From positions 13,282,501 through 13,346,500 of the forward strand of contig OW799234.1 of the NCBI GenBank assembly GCA_941918925.1: a DNA stretch of 64,000 nt, given 5' to 3'. Positions 1 to 11,304 of the stretch are shown in pieces. Position 1 is the first letter of the stretch. The number at the start of each line of letters is the position of its first letter. This stretch comes from Phyto melanocephala. Lineage: Eukaryota > Arthropoda > Insecta > Diptera > Rhinophoridae. The notes under the pieces are model-generated. The model was not told the DNA's origin and did not search any database. It saw nothing but the letters and a program-made list of their open reading frames with translations. The position numbers and the translations under genes were made by a program.

Positions 1-64
1 TTTCTAAACTTATAAGAAGACTATTATTTTATGAACAAATATAATCTTCGACATAAGATTTATT

Positions 65-874
65 CAAATTTTCATTTCCGACCCCATAAAGTATATATTT
101 TCTGAAAGCTTATGAATAGGGAAGTCGATTAAGCCCTGTCAGTCTGTCCGTCTGACCGTCTGTCCGTGTGTATGTTGAAATCAACTTTTTGAAGCCCCCC
201 GACATAGGTTGGACCCGGGTAAGGTATTAAAATATCAGAAATATTCGGGAGTAGATCGGTATTGAAAATCAGAAACATCGGTACATAAACAACTGAGATA
301 TGAGCAAAAACCCACGACCACCTCGATTTTCTTTTCACAAAAACAACATTACAACAACAACATACATACATACAAACGTGTATACTGGTTAGGGAAAACG
401 TGGCATCGAATCCCAGCTGAGCCAAAAAATTTTTTTTTTTTAATTTTTTTTTTTAATTTTTTTTTTATTTTTTTTTTATTTAATATATTATATATATTTT
501 TATTATTATTTTTTTTTAATTTTTTTTTTTTTAATTTTTTTTTTTTTTAATTTTTTTTTATTTTTTTTTTGTTTTATATATATTATATATATGTATATAA
601 TAATTTTTTTTTTTAATTTTTTTTTTAAATTTTTTTTTTTTAATTTTTTTTTATTTATTTATTTTTTTTTTGTTTTATATATATTATATATATGTATATA
701 ATAATTTTTTTTTTAATATTTTTTTTAAATTTTTTTTTTTTAATTTTTTTTTATTTATTTATTTTTTTTTTGTTTTTTTTAACATACATACGTGAATTTA
801 CTGTTATTGCATGACTACACGTTGTGAAGGGTATATAAGATTCGGCACGGCCGAATATAGCGCTTTTACTTGTT
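65..874 (+). mobile_element. DINE-1-like non-autonomous Helentron, 5'-truncated
   Basis: Shares the core block (TTTCCGACCCCATAAAGTAT, then tandem CTGTCCGTCTG motifs) and the 3' end with the other copies in the window. The 3' end is a hairpin, ATTCGGC-ACG-GCCGAAT, followed by ATAGCGCTTTTACTTGTT, which is the arrangement known for Drosophila DINE-1/INE-1 Helentrons. The palindromic 5' TATACCC...GGGTATA end is missing. Positions 428-780 are degenerate poly-T/AT sequence internal to the element. The 3' end abuts hAT transposase sequence directly. Open frames across it are repeat-derived, not genes. Confidence 0.8.
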
Positions 875-1981
875 GTAAAATGAATTATTTTTCGATAATG
901 CTTGATGAGAGCACTGATATAAGCATCAACAAAAACTTGGTGATTGTTATTAGAACTTTAAATGGACAATGTCGTGATCGATTTTTAGGTTTAATTAAAA
1001 TAGATGTCAGCTCATCAAGTGACATATTTGAAAGTACTTTAAAATTTTTAGAGCTATGCAATATACCTTTAAATAATATAATCGGTATTACAACCGACAA
1101 CTGTGCGGTCATGATGGGCCCCTTGAATGGTGTGCAAGCAAAGTTTAAAGAATAAATTCCTCACATTTTTACAAACGGTTGCATTTGCCACATACTAAAT
1201 TTAACATCATCCGCTGCATCGAAATATGGAATACCGATTGAAATTGATAAATTTATAAAAGACAAATTTCCATTTTTGCAATAGCTCAAGTAGAAGGGAG
1301 GAGTTCACAACATTCCAAGAGTATTTCGGTACTGGATTGCATGTCATATATAAATATGCAGCAACCAGGTGGCTTTTACGGGAGGAAGTAGTTGATAGAA
1401 TTTTGGAGCAATGGGAACCGTTGAGGTACTATTTTAAGTTAAACGATTTTGAAAGGGATTTAAGAAATGAAAGGATCGAATTTATAAGATCCGGATTTTT
1501 TGATCCAGTATTCAAAATGACCTTTTTATTTCTTCAATACGTTTTAAAGATCATAAGTTCTTTTATTCTATTAAACGTTTTGTCTGGTAGAACTAATAAT
1601 ATTGTACCACTTCTGTTAAAAATGTTTCCAAATGAAAGGCAAAATTTGGAAAATATAAACTCTCATTACAGGGCATTGGCGGATGTTGAAGAGCTTAAGC
1701 CTTTGGTAAATGAAAATATTTGTAGTTATTGGTCTAAAGTGGCTAAAACTAAAAACTCTTTGGGCGAATATATGTTTTCCGACATTTCAAAAATTGCAAA
1801 TGGAATTTTATCTATTCCTCACTCCTCTGCAAATGTAGGGAGGATTTTTTCGTATCGAAATCTAATAAAAACCAAACAAAGAAATAGGCTTAATGTTGAT
1901 ACCGTATCAAGTCTTATTCAGACCAAAGATTTATTGAAATCTAAAGACTCCTGTTGTTATAACTTTGACATATATGTATAG
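875..1981 (+). pseudogene. hAT transposase relic
   Basis: The first part reads FSIMLDESTDIS...ITTDNCAVMM, the DDE core of hAT transposases. The second part (1337-1981) ends in the hATC dimerisation domain, with IPHSSANVGRIFS followed by a K-R-N-RLN helix. In-frame stops near 1153 and 1290-1345 and a frame change near 1330 separate the two halves, so it cannot encode a whole protein. The N-terminal zinc-finger region is absent, replaced by the Helentron ending at 874. The element's right terminus is probably 2334-2348 (CATTTCTCATCACTG), which resembles the CAGGGATGAAAA terminus of the related element at 6703. Confidence 0.8.
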
Positions 1982-2348
1982 ATATATCTAATAAAATAAA
2001 GTCAAACAAATTGAATTTGCTGTAAACTTTTTTACTTTTGATCTCGTATTATAATTATTTACTCATGTTCCTGTTCAATTGGCGCTATTTATCTAGGGGC
2101 TATTTCAGTTTAAAGTGATATACCTTAAAAAGTACAAAATAAATTTAAAAAATATTTTATTTATAGGTAAAATTAACTTTTTATGTATTGATTTATGGTT
2201 TTTGTTAACTTTTTGTTTCCATAAAGATTTTTTTACTCTTTAATAAAAATTTAAAAAAAAAAATAACGATTTGTTAATCTTGAGGTTGAAAAAGTACTCT
2301 CAGAAAAATTTTTTGATACCGAAATGAAAATTTCATTTCTCATCACTG

Positions 2349-2669
2349 GTATACTTTGTACATAGTACAATTGCAGACAAAGAATCAAATATCTTAACAA
2401 ACTTCGAAAAATAAAAAATTTTAAATGTTCGTGTGCCCAATGTGCGCAATATTTAAAAAATCAGACTATTCAATATTATTTGTTTCAATAGAAGAAAATA
2501 ACTTGAAATTTTCTATTTAATTTTAATCTTCTTTACATTATGGGTTATTCTTTATGTATGTATGTATGCGTTGTTGCTAAATACTTTATCATACAACTGC
2601 TCATGTGCTTATCGCAAAATTGTGTCGGACAGGAAAAACATTTTTTTAGCTTTTTTATTGTTATTAGTA
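2349..2669. other. AT-rich sequence without gene
   Basis: Only short open frames and poly-A/T runs. Nothing recognised. Confidence 0.6.
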
Positions 2670-3170
2670 ACTAGCCAAACCCGGCGCGCGTTGCTACGCC
2701 CCTTAATGAATCAAAATACATTCTGATTTTTTATTGAATATCAAGTGCAGAAACCTAAAAATTATAATTTTTTTTATGGGCGAGGCCCTGCCCACTTTTC
2801 TAATCACGAAATTGTAAAGTCATGACAGCTTAGTGTGAGTGCAAAGTTTTAGGAAAATCGGTCCAGTGCAAGTACCTAAAATTAAAATTTGTTTATGGGC
2901 GTGGCCCCGCCCACTTTTATTATCACAAAAGTATTTAGTCATGAGAGCTCGATATGTGTGCAAAGTTTCAGAAAAATCGGTCATGTGCAAGTAGCTTAAA
3001 ATGATAACTAATTTTTTATGGGCTGGCCCCGCCCACTTTTTTCCACCCATAAACACTCCCTGGTATGTGTACAACAACTTACCAAAGTTTGAGCCCGATC
3101 AGTTTTACAGTTTCGGAGTCTATAGCTAACACACACACACACACAGAGTTTCACTTTTATATATATAGAT
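2670..3170. repeat. Interspersed repeat with three ~120-bp GC-box monomers
   Basis: Begins AACCCGGCGCGCGTTGCTAC. It contains three tandem units near 2775, 2895 and 3020, each with ATGGGCG(T/A)GGCCC(C/T)GCCCACTT followed by a GTGCAAAGTTT(C/T)A block. It ends in (AC)n at 3129-3146 and TATATATATAGAT. Conserved GC boxes and a microsatellite tail in AT-rich surroundings suggest the 3' part of a non-LTR retrotransposon (RTE-like) or a derived SINE. Family assignment is uncertain. Confidence 0.5.
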
Positions 3171-4445
3171 AACATAAATAAACATAATAAATTGTATTTT
3201 AAAAAAAGCTATTTTAAATTCTTTTGTGTTTTCTTTTGTTTATAAATTTCTTCTTTTTTTAGTTTTAAAATTCTCCCAACTTTTTTAAATGTATTAAAAA
3301 ATTAAAAGTTCATCATCTACAAATCGTTAGCTAAAATGCGCAATGTCATTACAAAAAAAAAAAAAAATTAAAATGTGTTTCATTAAAATCACCACAAATA
3401 GACTTCGTCCATAATGATTTAATTAAAAAATTTGCTTCTTGGGCGGCCTAATTTTTTACTTTTACTGCAAAATTTTTTTAAATGCTAGTAAGAGCGTTTT
3501 GCTTTTAAAGCAACTATATGTATGTACATATTAAGGATTTTTGCCATCTGTATCTAACCTCAAACTTGATTATCTGTTAAAAAAGGCAATGCATACATAA
3601 TTTCTTTTCAAATTGTTTTTTTTTTGCGTCAAAACATTTCTTTATTTAATTTTATTTTGTATATGGGGTGTGTCTTTTTTGTTTTTTATTTAAATTGTAC
3701 AAAATATAAAACGAATAAAAATATGTTGGCATTTTTAGTCTTGTTTTATAAAATCAAATGCTTTCACTTTTTTCGCTACATCCGAGATGTATGCTTTAAT
3801 TTTTATAAAGTCTGCCATTTATCACATTTGTGTAATTGTAAAGCAGGGTGATGCCACTATATAAGAACATACATACATATGTATATGCTTCGGTATCGGG
3901 GTTGCCGAAATTGTTTTTAACACAGTTAACTTTTCACATTTGTTAATTTAACTAGTAATTATCAATTGGCTAATAATTACATTTTTAATGGACCTATTAT
4001 TTTAATTATTATGTTGAAATTAAAATTTTTTAAGTTTTAATACAATAAATTTCTAATTAAATTAAAATTTTGTGTATTGTATATTGGTATTATTTTTGTA
4101 AAAGTTTACAGTATTGTGTGTTTATTGTCGGTAATTTCTATTATTAAAGTTGGATTCTTACAGAGATGGGAATTAGGCATTGTTCTTTATTTTTGCGTTA
4201 TTAAAAAAATATTATTTTGTGGAATTTCATTTCATAAAAATTAAAACAGCTTCATAAATGGCTTATAAATAGAAATTTTATAAAAAATCTATTTTATAAA
4301 CCTTTAATAATTTTTATGAATAAGGCAGATAGTATTTTTTTAACTCAAAGGTTTAATTGATTTTTTTATAACTCGACTAAAATCTTTTACATTATGTATA
4401 AGTAAAATTTTATCAACTTTTCCATATCTGATTTTTTGCATTTGC
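3171..4445. other. AT-rich sequence without gene
   Basis: Homopolymer-rich intergenic or intronic DNA. No exon, RNA gene or clear transposon end found. Confidence 0.6.
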
Positions 4446-4449
4446 TTAA

Positions 4450-5346
4450 AGCCCTAAACACTTAGACGACAGCGACTTCACGGCTTCAAATGCTGCTCTG
4501 AAGTCAGCATCATAATTATTTTGAAGACAGCAACAACATAATAATCAGCTGATGTGCACAACAGCATTTGCATTTGCTGCTGGCAACTTAGGCTCAAGGC
4601 GAATTCATACAGGTGAAATTATCAGCCCAGCTGATGGGGAAACTTTTTGTCAAAATTGGTTTAATTCGCCTTGATTTTATTTATTAATGCAGGGATAGGA
4701 AATGTGATTTTGGTTTCGGTATTAAACAATTAACTTGAGCGTACTTTTTTGATAATAAATTTGCTTAATTTATGTATATTTGTTGCTTTTGCGTCATTAG
4801 TAATGTGTTTTAAATATTTATATCCTTTTTTTAATCAAATTTTATTATATATAATATGTCAAAACAACTTTTCCATCCCTGATATACGAATTGGCTTTGA
4901 CATAAAACATCCCATGAAAAGTTGCTTTGTTTTATCAATTCGCCGTTGCATATACCTTATGGATATGCCTTGCTTAGGATATTTTGTATTTTGACGGGCA
5001 GCAATAAACAAATATAGTGTTGCCATTATATATATTAAATTTAAAAAATAAGAACAAGAACTTATTTTTAATATTAAACATAAAAGAATATTACAAAAAT
5101 ACAATAAAGAAATAAATTTATGTGTTTTTATAGTTTTTCGTGATATTATTACATTTTTTTTATCAATAACTTTAATTTTATTCATTATAAAATGTATATG
5201 CGGCATCCCTGAAATTTGTATTGCTAAAATACACATCAGCTGATTATTATGTTGTTGATGTCTTCAAAATAATTATGATGCTGACTTTTGAGCAGCATTT
5301 GAAGCCGTGAAGTTGTGAAGTCTGCTGTCGTCTAAGTGTTTATAGC
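4450..5346. mobile_element. TTAA-flanked long-TIR element (piggyBac-type MITE)
   Basis: About 110-bp inverted repeats at 4450-4556 and 5236-5346 (TAAACACTTAGACGACAG outermost) pair over most of their length, including TCAAATGCTGCTC and the CATAATTATTTTGAAGAC block. TTAA flanks both ends (4446-4449 and 5347-5350), the target site of piggyBac-like transposons. There is no transposase. The CAAGGC MITE at 4595-4972 is inserted near the inner edge of the left repeat, so it is younger. Confidence 0.7.
4595..4972. mobile_element. CAAGGC-family MITE (hAT-like), 378 bp
   Basis: Ends are CAAGGCGAATTCATACAGG and GGATATGCCTTG. Flanks CTTAGGCT and CTTAGGAT match at 7 of 8 bases, fitting an 8-bp hAT-type target duplication. 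The copy at 32674-33051 is inverted, has the same length, and has a perfect 8-bp duplication. Confidence 0.75.
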
Positions 5347-5350
5347 TTAA

Positions 5351-5929
5351 CGTGTAATATTATTAGACGTTTAACGCCTTTTTGCAATAAAATATGTATT
5401 GTAAATTTGTTTAAACAAATTATTATTTGACTTTATATAAATTTCAATAATTTTTCGAAAAGAAAAATCATTTAAGTTTGAATGGAATTTAAACATTTCT
5501 GACATTAAAATTTATGTTCTTTCATTAATTTCTTCCACGCGTTCAACAACTATTTAAATGCTAATAATAGATTTGCTGTTTTGGCAAAAAGATCATAAAT
5601 TTTTCTAAAAATATCTCAACTTTGTATACGTATGTACATATATACATATATATTTGGCTTTTAGTCATAAAATTTTATTTTTATATGTCAGTAAATAAGT
5701 ATGAATGTGTATTTTAAAAAGTTACTAGTAAATACTATTAATCTAGAAAATAGATTAAATATTTCAATTAAGACAGTTGAACAAAATTTTTAAATTTTTT
5801 TATATATGTATGTATATGTTTATATGGATGTGTATAAAACAAGCTAGAGAGTTGCGCGTATTTACTTAATTCTCAAAAAATTCGTAAATTTATTACAATA
5901 TGTATTGTACAATTTCATTACACATTAAA
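5351..5929. other. AT-rich sequence without gene
   Basis: No exon-like or transposon-like signal recognised. Confidence 0.5.
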
Positions 5930-6694
5930 CTATTGGGATATCATTCGGTATTTAAAAATTTATTCACTTTTTTCGTAAATCCTACTTTTAAAGATTTTAT
6001 AGTTTCTTCCGTTACGTTTTTGAACGCTTTGGTCCACTTATCCTTAAAATCGGACATGTCCTGGGAAACCTTTCCTATGTTCTCTAATTCTCTTTTTACA
6101 AGAACAAAGTATATTTCCACCTGCGGAATTACAGTTCGTTGGATTATCCTCCCGTGGTACCAAATTGACATTATTTTTTATATACTACTCAAGGGCCTTT
6201 TTCCCATAGTAGCTTGATGTCAAATCGGGCCAGTACCATAAAGGCATTATGTGCCCCTCAAAATATTCATTAAAATATTGTATAGGGTCCGCCAAATAAC
6301 TTTTTTTTTTAAACGCTATAAAAAAAGAAGCTTCGGTTGTGTGGCACGTAGCGCCGTCCTGTTGAAATCAAATGTTGCCAATATCCTCCTCTTCAATTTT
6401 TGTGAACAACATGGCCCGATAACGATCGCCATTGACTACGGCCACTCCTTGCTCATTTTCGAAGAAAAATTGCCCAATTATGTCTCTGGACTAAAATCTG
6501 CACCATACAGTGACTCGTTTTGGGTGTATTGGCTTTTCAATGTATGCGTGCAGGTTTTTTGTGCCCCATATGCGACAATTTTATTTGTTTACATACCCGC
6601 CAAAATCAAAATGAGCTTCATCTGAAAAGATGATTTTTTTTTGGCAAAATCTGCCAAAGTAATGTCACAATATTGCCCAGCGTTGTTTAAGCGT
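5930..6694 (-). pseudogene. Tc1/mariner-superfamily transposase relic
   Basis: Read on the minus strand, it shows FSDEAHFDFGGYVN (rc of about 6585-6630), a conserved NGDRYRAML block, QQDGATCHT with the second catalytic Asp (about 6325-6370), and a degraded DLTxxYYG block (about 6200-6225). The order and spacing are those of mariner-like transposases. Stops and frame changes break it in several places. The N-terminal half is interrupted by the hAT element at 6703-7327, and beyond 7336 the homology fades. Confidence 0.7.
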
Positions 6695-6702
6695 ATTCAC
6701 AA

Positions 6703-7327
6703 CAGGGATGAAAATCATGGTACAATTGTACTTTTTATGGTACATTTTTGACCTTGTTGGTGCCGTGGTACTACCGCGAGCTACTTGGTACAATTTGGAA
6801 ATTACAATGTCTCACTATATGGCAACAATAATTTTGTCCATGTTCTCTTTAATTTTGTTTGTGTGTGTCTTATTTTATACTGTCAACTTCTCTGTTTTTG
6901 TTTCAATGCTGTTGTCAAAGCGAATTATGTATTGTCTATTTCGCATTCCTCGGCCAACGTCGAACGAGTTTTTTCTTTCCAAAATCTAATAAAAACAAAG
7001 AAAAGAAATAAACTACACGTTTCTACTGTTTCAAATTTGATACAAACAAAAGATTTACTGAAGTCAACAAATTCTTGTTGCTTTAATTTTAAAATAGAAA
7101 ATTTATTATATAAAAGTATTTAATAAATACAACAACCGATCTCTATGTATGTACCTATGAATGTAATATTTAATATTTTTTATTGTATACTTCTGAATTT
7201 TTATAAACATTTTTGTTAAGTTTATGTTTTTATTAATAATTATTAGAAAATGGTACCGTCATGGCCTAAAAAGTACATTTTGTTTACATACTTGGTACAA
7301 AATCATAAAAGCCATTTTCCTTCCCTG
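6703..7327 (+). mobile_element. Internally deleted hAT element with 8-bp TSD
   Basis: Termini CAGGGATGAAAA and CCATTTTCCTTCCCTG are inverted repeats. The flanks are a perfect 8-bp duplication, ATTCACAA (6695-6702 and 7328-7335). Inside, a frame opening at 6785 runs to 7123 and ends in a hATC-type segment (SISHSSANVERVFSFQNL, then a K-KRNKL helix) closely related to the relic at 1337-1981. The catalytic core is gone, so it could only move with a transposase supplied elsewhere. It sits inside the dead mariner and postdates it. Confidence 0.85.
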
Positions 7328-7335
7328 ATTCACAA

Positions 7336-9943
7336 CTATATTCGATCAGCGGAAGGATAAAACTAATTATCTGACAAATCAGACATGAGATAAGTGTTAC
7401 CATTCACGAAATAAGCACTAGTTGAAAAAAAAAAAAAAACGTTAGATGAAGGACCCTTTGTATAACTGTATGTGCACAGAATAGGTTTGCAAAGTTTGAT
7501 CGTTTGTAAACATTTTGTTATTATTGCTGGTGAATTGGAGCATCAAAGCATCGGTATGTCTAAATATTAAGCTGTTAACTTGTTGAGGTTACCAGTTCTC
7601 CATTTCGGTTCTTTAATTTAACGTCTATTTTAATTTTCATTTTTATATTTCATCTGTATTTACATTTAGTTCATTTAGTCTATTTAATAAAAAAGTTCTT
7701 AATGTTAATAAATTGCATTATTAGCTTATTATTAAAAAAATTTGACTACATTTTGGTTATGAAAAGTCATATTACTTTAAAAAATATTTATAAAAAAAGC
7801 GTTACATTTTTTTGGTAAATGTTAGCTTAAAATATGTAAATACTTTTACAAAAAAAAATATTTTTTACATTATATTGTTATTTGATTAATTTATGAACGA
7901 ATTAGTTTAATTTTCTGATAGTTTTTTTTTTTTATTTTATTGATGTAATCCGTTTCATACTCCATTTTCTGCAACAATAATACATTTATGCATACATATA
8001 TTCTCTCTTAAACTCTTTTAAGAGTTGCCAGATAACTTCCTTTGGCTGTTTAAATTATTGCTTTTGTGTTTATATAAAAACTAACTAAATTTTTTTTGAT
8101 TTAGTTTTACTATTAAAAGTCGTTTCTACAAAATGAAGCATGACATGTTGTGTTCAGTTCCTTATTTATTTATTTTTTTTTTTTTCGTAATTATCTTGCA
8201 TTGTTTTTCAATCTACTTTCTTTTAATATAATAAAAAAAAATACAATTCTTTGTCTTTTTTGTATTATTGTTAAAAAAAATGTTCATTTATAAAAGTAAA
8301 AATAATAAAACGTACAAAAATAAAATAATTTTAACGGTCGCGTGACAGTAAATGAAAATTATCATCTACGCCAACGTCGACGTCGCCCTACTGCTGCGGT
8401 CTATAAATTTTCTTTTCCGCCACACTCGTTTTTTTTTTTTTTTTGTGGTTTAAAAAAGTTTTTCTGTTTTAATAAGTTACAATATACTATATGGTTTTAT
8501 TTCTTCTTTTGTTGAGTTTTTTTTTTGTCTTTATTATTGAATCATGTGATATCATGACGCGCGGTTTTTTTTATCTCTTTTGTTTATATGGACAATTTTA
8601 TTTTTTTAAGTATTGAAATGATTTTTCATTGATATTTTTATATAAATAAGATCTGGGAAATGTTTCAATAATTTTTTAATTTCTTTCTTTATTAAAAATT
8701 ATTTCTATATATATTTCTCAATTGCTTTCTGCAAATAGTAACATGAATATGCACATTGTATGTTAAATTTATGGCAATGAGATTAAATTATCTACATATG
8801 CATACCTGGCGTTAAAATTTAATTACAAGACAAAAAAATATTTTCAATATGTAAAATTAAATATGTAATAAGTGATGTCTAAGAAACTATTAACTTTTTC
8901 TAAAAATTGTTTGACAAATTCTCTGAAATAAATTATTACGAAGAAGATAAATGATTTAATTAAAAAAATGTTTGCGAAAAAAATAAAAAATAAATTATTT
9001 TTAAATTATACCTTTGCGTTCAAGTTGGCAACTTAGGCATGAAGAGCACCCTTTGTTATTAAATTTAAAAAAAAATGCTGTGAATAGATTAAAAAAGACT
9101 ATTAATTTACGCTTTAAAACTTAATATATTATTAAAAAAAATTAGGAACTTTAAAGCTTACTAAAAAACTACCAACGATAATTAGCATTTAGTTATATTA
9201 GCAACCCCATATGGCACCTTTGAAATAAGTTTTAACTTGGCAACCTTGCTGTATTAGTGCTGTGATATAGGTGATGCCATACATAAAATTCGTTAAAGGC
9301 AATTTGAAGCGTTAACCTATCGTAAACAAATAATTTTTATAAGGAAATTTAAAAAATATTAAAAATTAAAATAAACTGTTTAATCAAAATAATCTCCTTA
9401 AATGCAGTTTCTATTAGCGAATATGTTTAACATTAAAAAATGCATCATGATAATGAGTTAAATATTTACAGAAAAATTGTTAAGTTGCATTTTATAACGA
9501 AAATCGGTTTAAAAATTGTTAAGTATATCTAACAGCTAAGAACTTTACATTTTAGCTAAATATAAGTAGTTATTTAAGAAAGAGTCAGAGGGGTACTGTA
9601 TAACTCTATTCGAAAAAAAGTTTTTTTTTAAGTTACAATGTATTAAGCATACAAATTACGCACAATTTTATTTTTAAATCGAATTACGGAGTTACCCCCC
9701 GTTGTCTACCCATTTAAAATTACAAGTAATCAATAATGTAAGGAATGAAGAATTATGAGAAGAAGCAAACTACATAATCTAACGGCAAATTATACGCATC
9801 GCGTAGTCTTTATTTCTATAATTCTTGTATATCGCTACATAATTCTTTCAGTAATGCCAATTAGCTTGAAGCAGATATGCACCTTGGAAAAGGCATATCG
9901 TTCTTACCACAACCAATCAGCACATAAACTGCAAGAATTAATA
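7336..9943. other. AT-rich sequence; one GC-richer patch at 8329-8430
   Basis: Mostly poly-A/T rich. The patch at 8329-8430 (CGTCGACGTCGCC, CTGCTGCGG, then TATAAATTTTC) stands out in base composition. It could be a small exon or promoter segment, but no protein or splice context is recognisable. Confidence 0.4.
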
Positions 9944-9951
9944 CCCTAAAC

Positions 9952-11296
9952 CAAAGGTCACCAACTGGCGGACCGCGGTACAGTTAACAATACAAAATAG
10001 TTTACATTATGTAACAAATTCATGAGAAATATTTTTTGGACTCGACATCAGCCTTTGGTGATGATCCGTTAACTAACAAGTAATAGGGAAATCTATGCAA
10101 AAAAAAAAAGATAATTTGGGAGCAATAACACAAACAATTTTATTAGTAATATTCATGTCATCAGTGAGATGCAACAAAATCTCACACATACACTCGAACT
10201 AAAAGAACTAAAAACAAGTAAAAGCGCTATATTCGGCCGTGCCGAATCTTATATACCCTTCACAACGTGTAGTCATGCAATAACAGTAAATTCACGTATG
10301 TATGTTAAAAAAAACAAAAAAAAAATAAAAAAAAAATTTAAAAAAAAAAAATTTAAAAAAAAAATTAAAAAAAAAAAAATTATTATATACATATATAATA
10401 TATATAAAACAAAAAAAAAAAATAAAAAAAAAATTAAAAAAAAAAAATAAAAAAAATAATAATAAAAATATATATAATATATTAAATAAAAAATAAAAAA
10501 AAAATAAAAAAAAAATTAAAAAAAAAAATTTTAAAAAAATTAAAAAAAAAATTTTTTTGCCTCAGCTGGGATTCGATGCCACGTTTTCTCTAACCAGTAT
10601 ACACGTTTGTATGTATGTATGTTGTTGTTGTAATGTTGTTTTTATGAAAAGAAAATCGAGGTGGTCGTGGGTTTTTGCTCATATCTCAGTTGTTTATGTA
10701 CCGATGTTTCTGATTTTCAATACCGATCTACTCCCGAATATTTCTGATATTATAATACCTTTCCCGGGTCCAACCTATGTCGGGGGGCTTCAAAAAGTTG
10801 ATTTCAACATACACACGGACAGACGGTCAGACGGACAGACGGTCAGGGCTTAATCGACTCCTCTATTCATAAGCTTTCAGAAAATATATACTTTATGGGG
10901 TCGGAAATGAAAATTGTAGAAATTTCACACGGAATGACAAACCTATATATACCCTTTTTCACTGTGTGAAGGGTATAAAAAATAGTCTTAAAACTTCTGA
11001 ATTTGTTTGGGTCGACATTTAATGAGAATAGCCTGCACAAGCTTTACTTCAAACTTCAGACGGATAGCCTAAGACAAAAAATTTAATTTTTCTTATTAAT
11101 ATTGTAAAAACCCTTATTAGTACTTCTTTTTATTCAAAACATTTGTTTATTATTTAATAAAAAAAAAAGCACCGAAACTATTAATTACAGTATCTAAACA
11201 TATTATTTAAATAGTTCAGTTTATTATCTTTCGGAACGAAAGGGTCGTGATTTAAAAAAAAAACGGACGCCAAATGAAAGTAGTTGGTGACCGCTG
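9952..11296. mobile_element. Non-autonomous hAT element, interrupted by a Helentron
   Basis: Termini CAAAGGTCACCAACTGGCGG and GTTGGTGACCGCTG are inverted repeats of the hAT type. An 8-bp duplication CCCTAAAC lies on both sides (9944-9951 and 11297-11304). No transposase is readable. The minus-oriented Helentron at 10213-10977 accounts for over half the length, leaving a host element of about 580 bp. Confidence 0.8.
10213..10977 (-). mobile_element. DINE-1-like Helentron, apparently full length
   Basis: Read on the minus strand it runs from the palindromic 5' end (TATACCCTTCACACAGTG...GGGTATA, 10948-10977) through the TTTCCGACCCCATAAAGTAT core, the CGTCTG repeats and an AT-rich middle to the hairpin end ATTCGGCACGGCCGAAT plus TACTTGTT (10213-10245). 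It is very similar to the copy at 65-874 in the opposite orientation. Open frames in it (for example 10169-10450, poly-Lys) are composition artefacts. Confidence 0.85.
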
Positions 11297-11304
11297 CCCT
11301 AAAC

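Noticed and set aside
129..425. 98-codon frame also seen at 10557-10853
   Set aside because: Both lie in the Helentron core, and the shared protein follows from shared repeat DNA. There is no coding signature.
425..780. Arrays of T-rich short repeats that could suggest a CRISPR or satellite
   Set aside because: Irregular homopolymer tracts inside a Helentron, with no conserved spacer or unit length.
10169..10450. 93-codon frame ending in long Lys runs
   Set aside because: It crosses a hAT end and the Helentron A-rich middle; the Lys runs are just AAA repeats.
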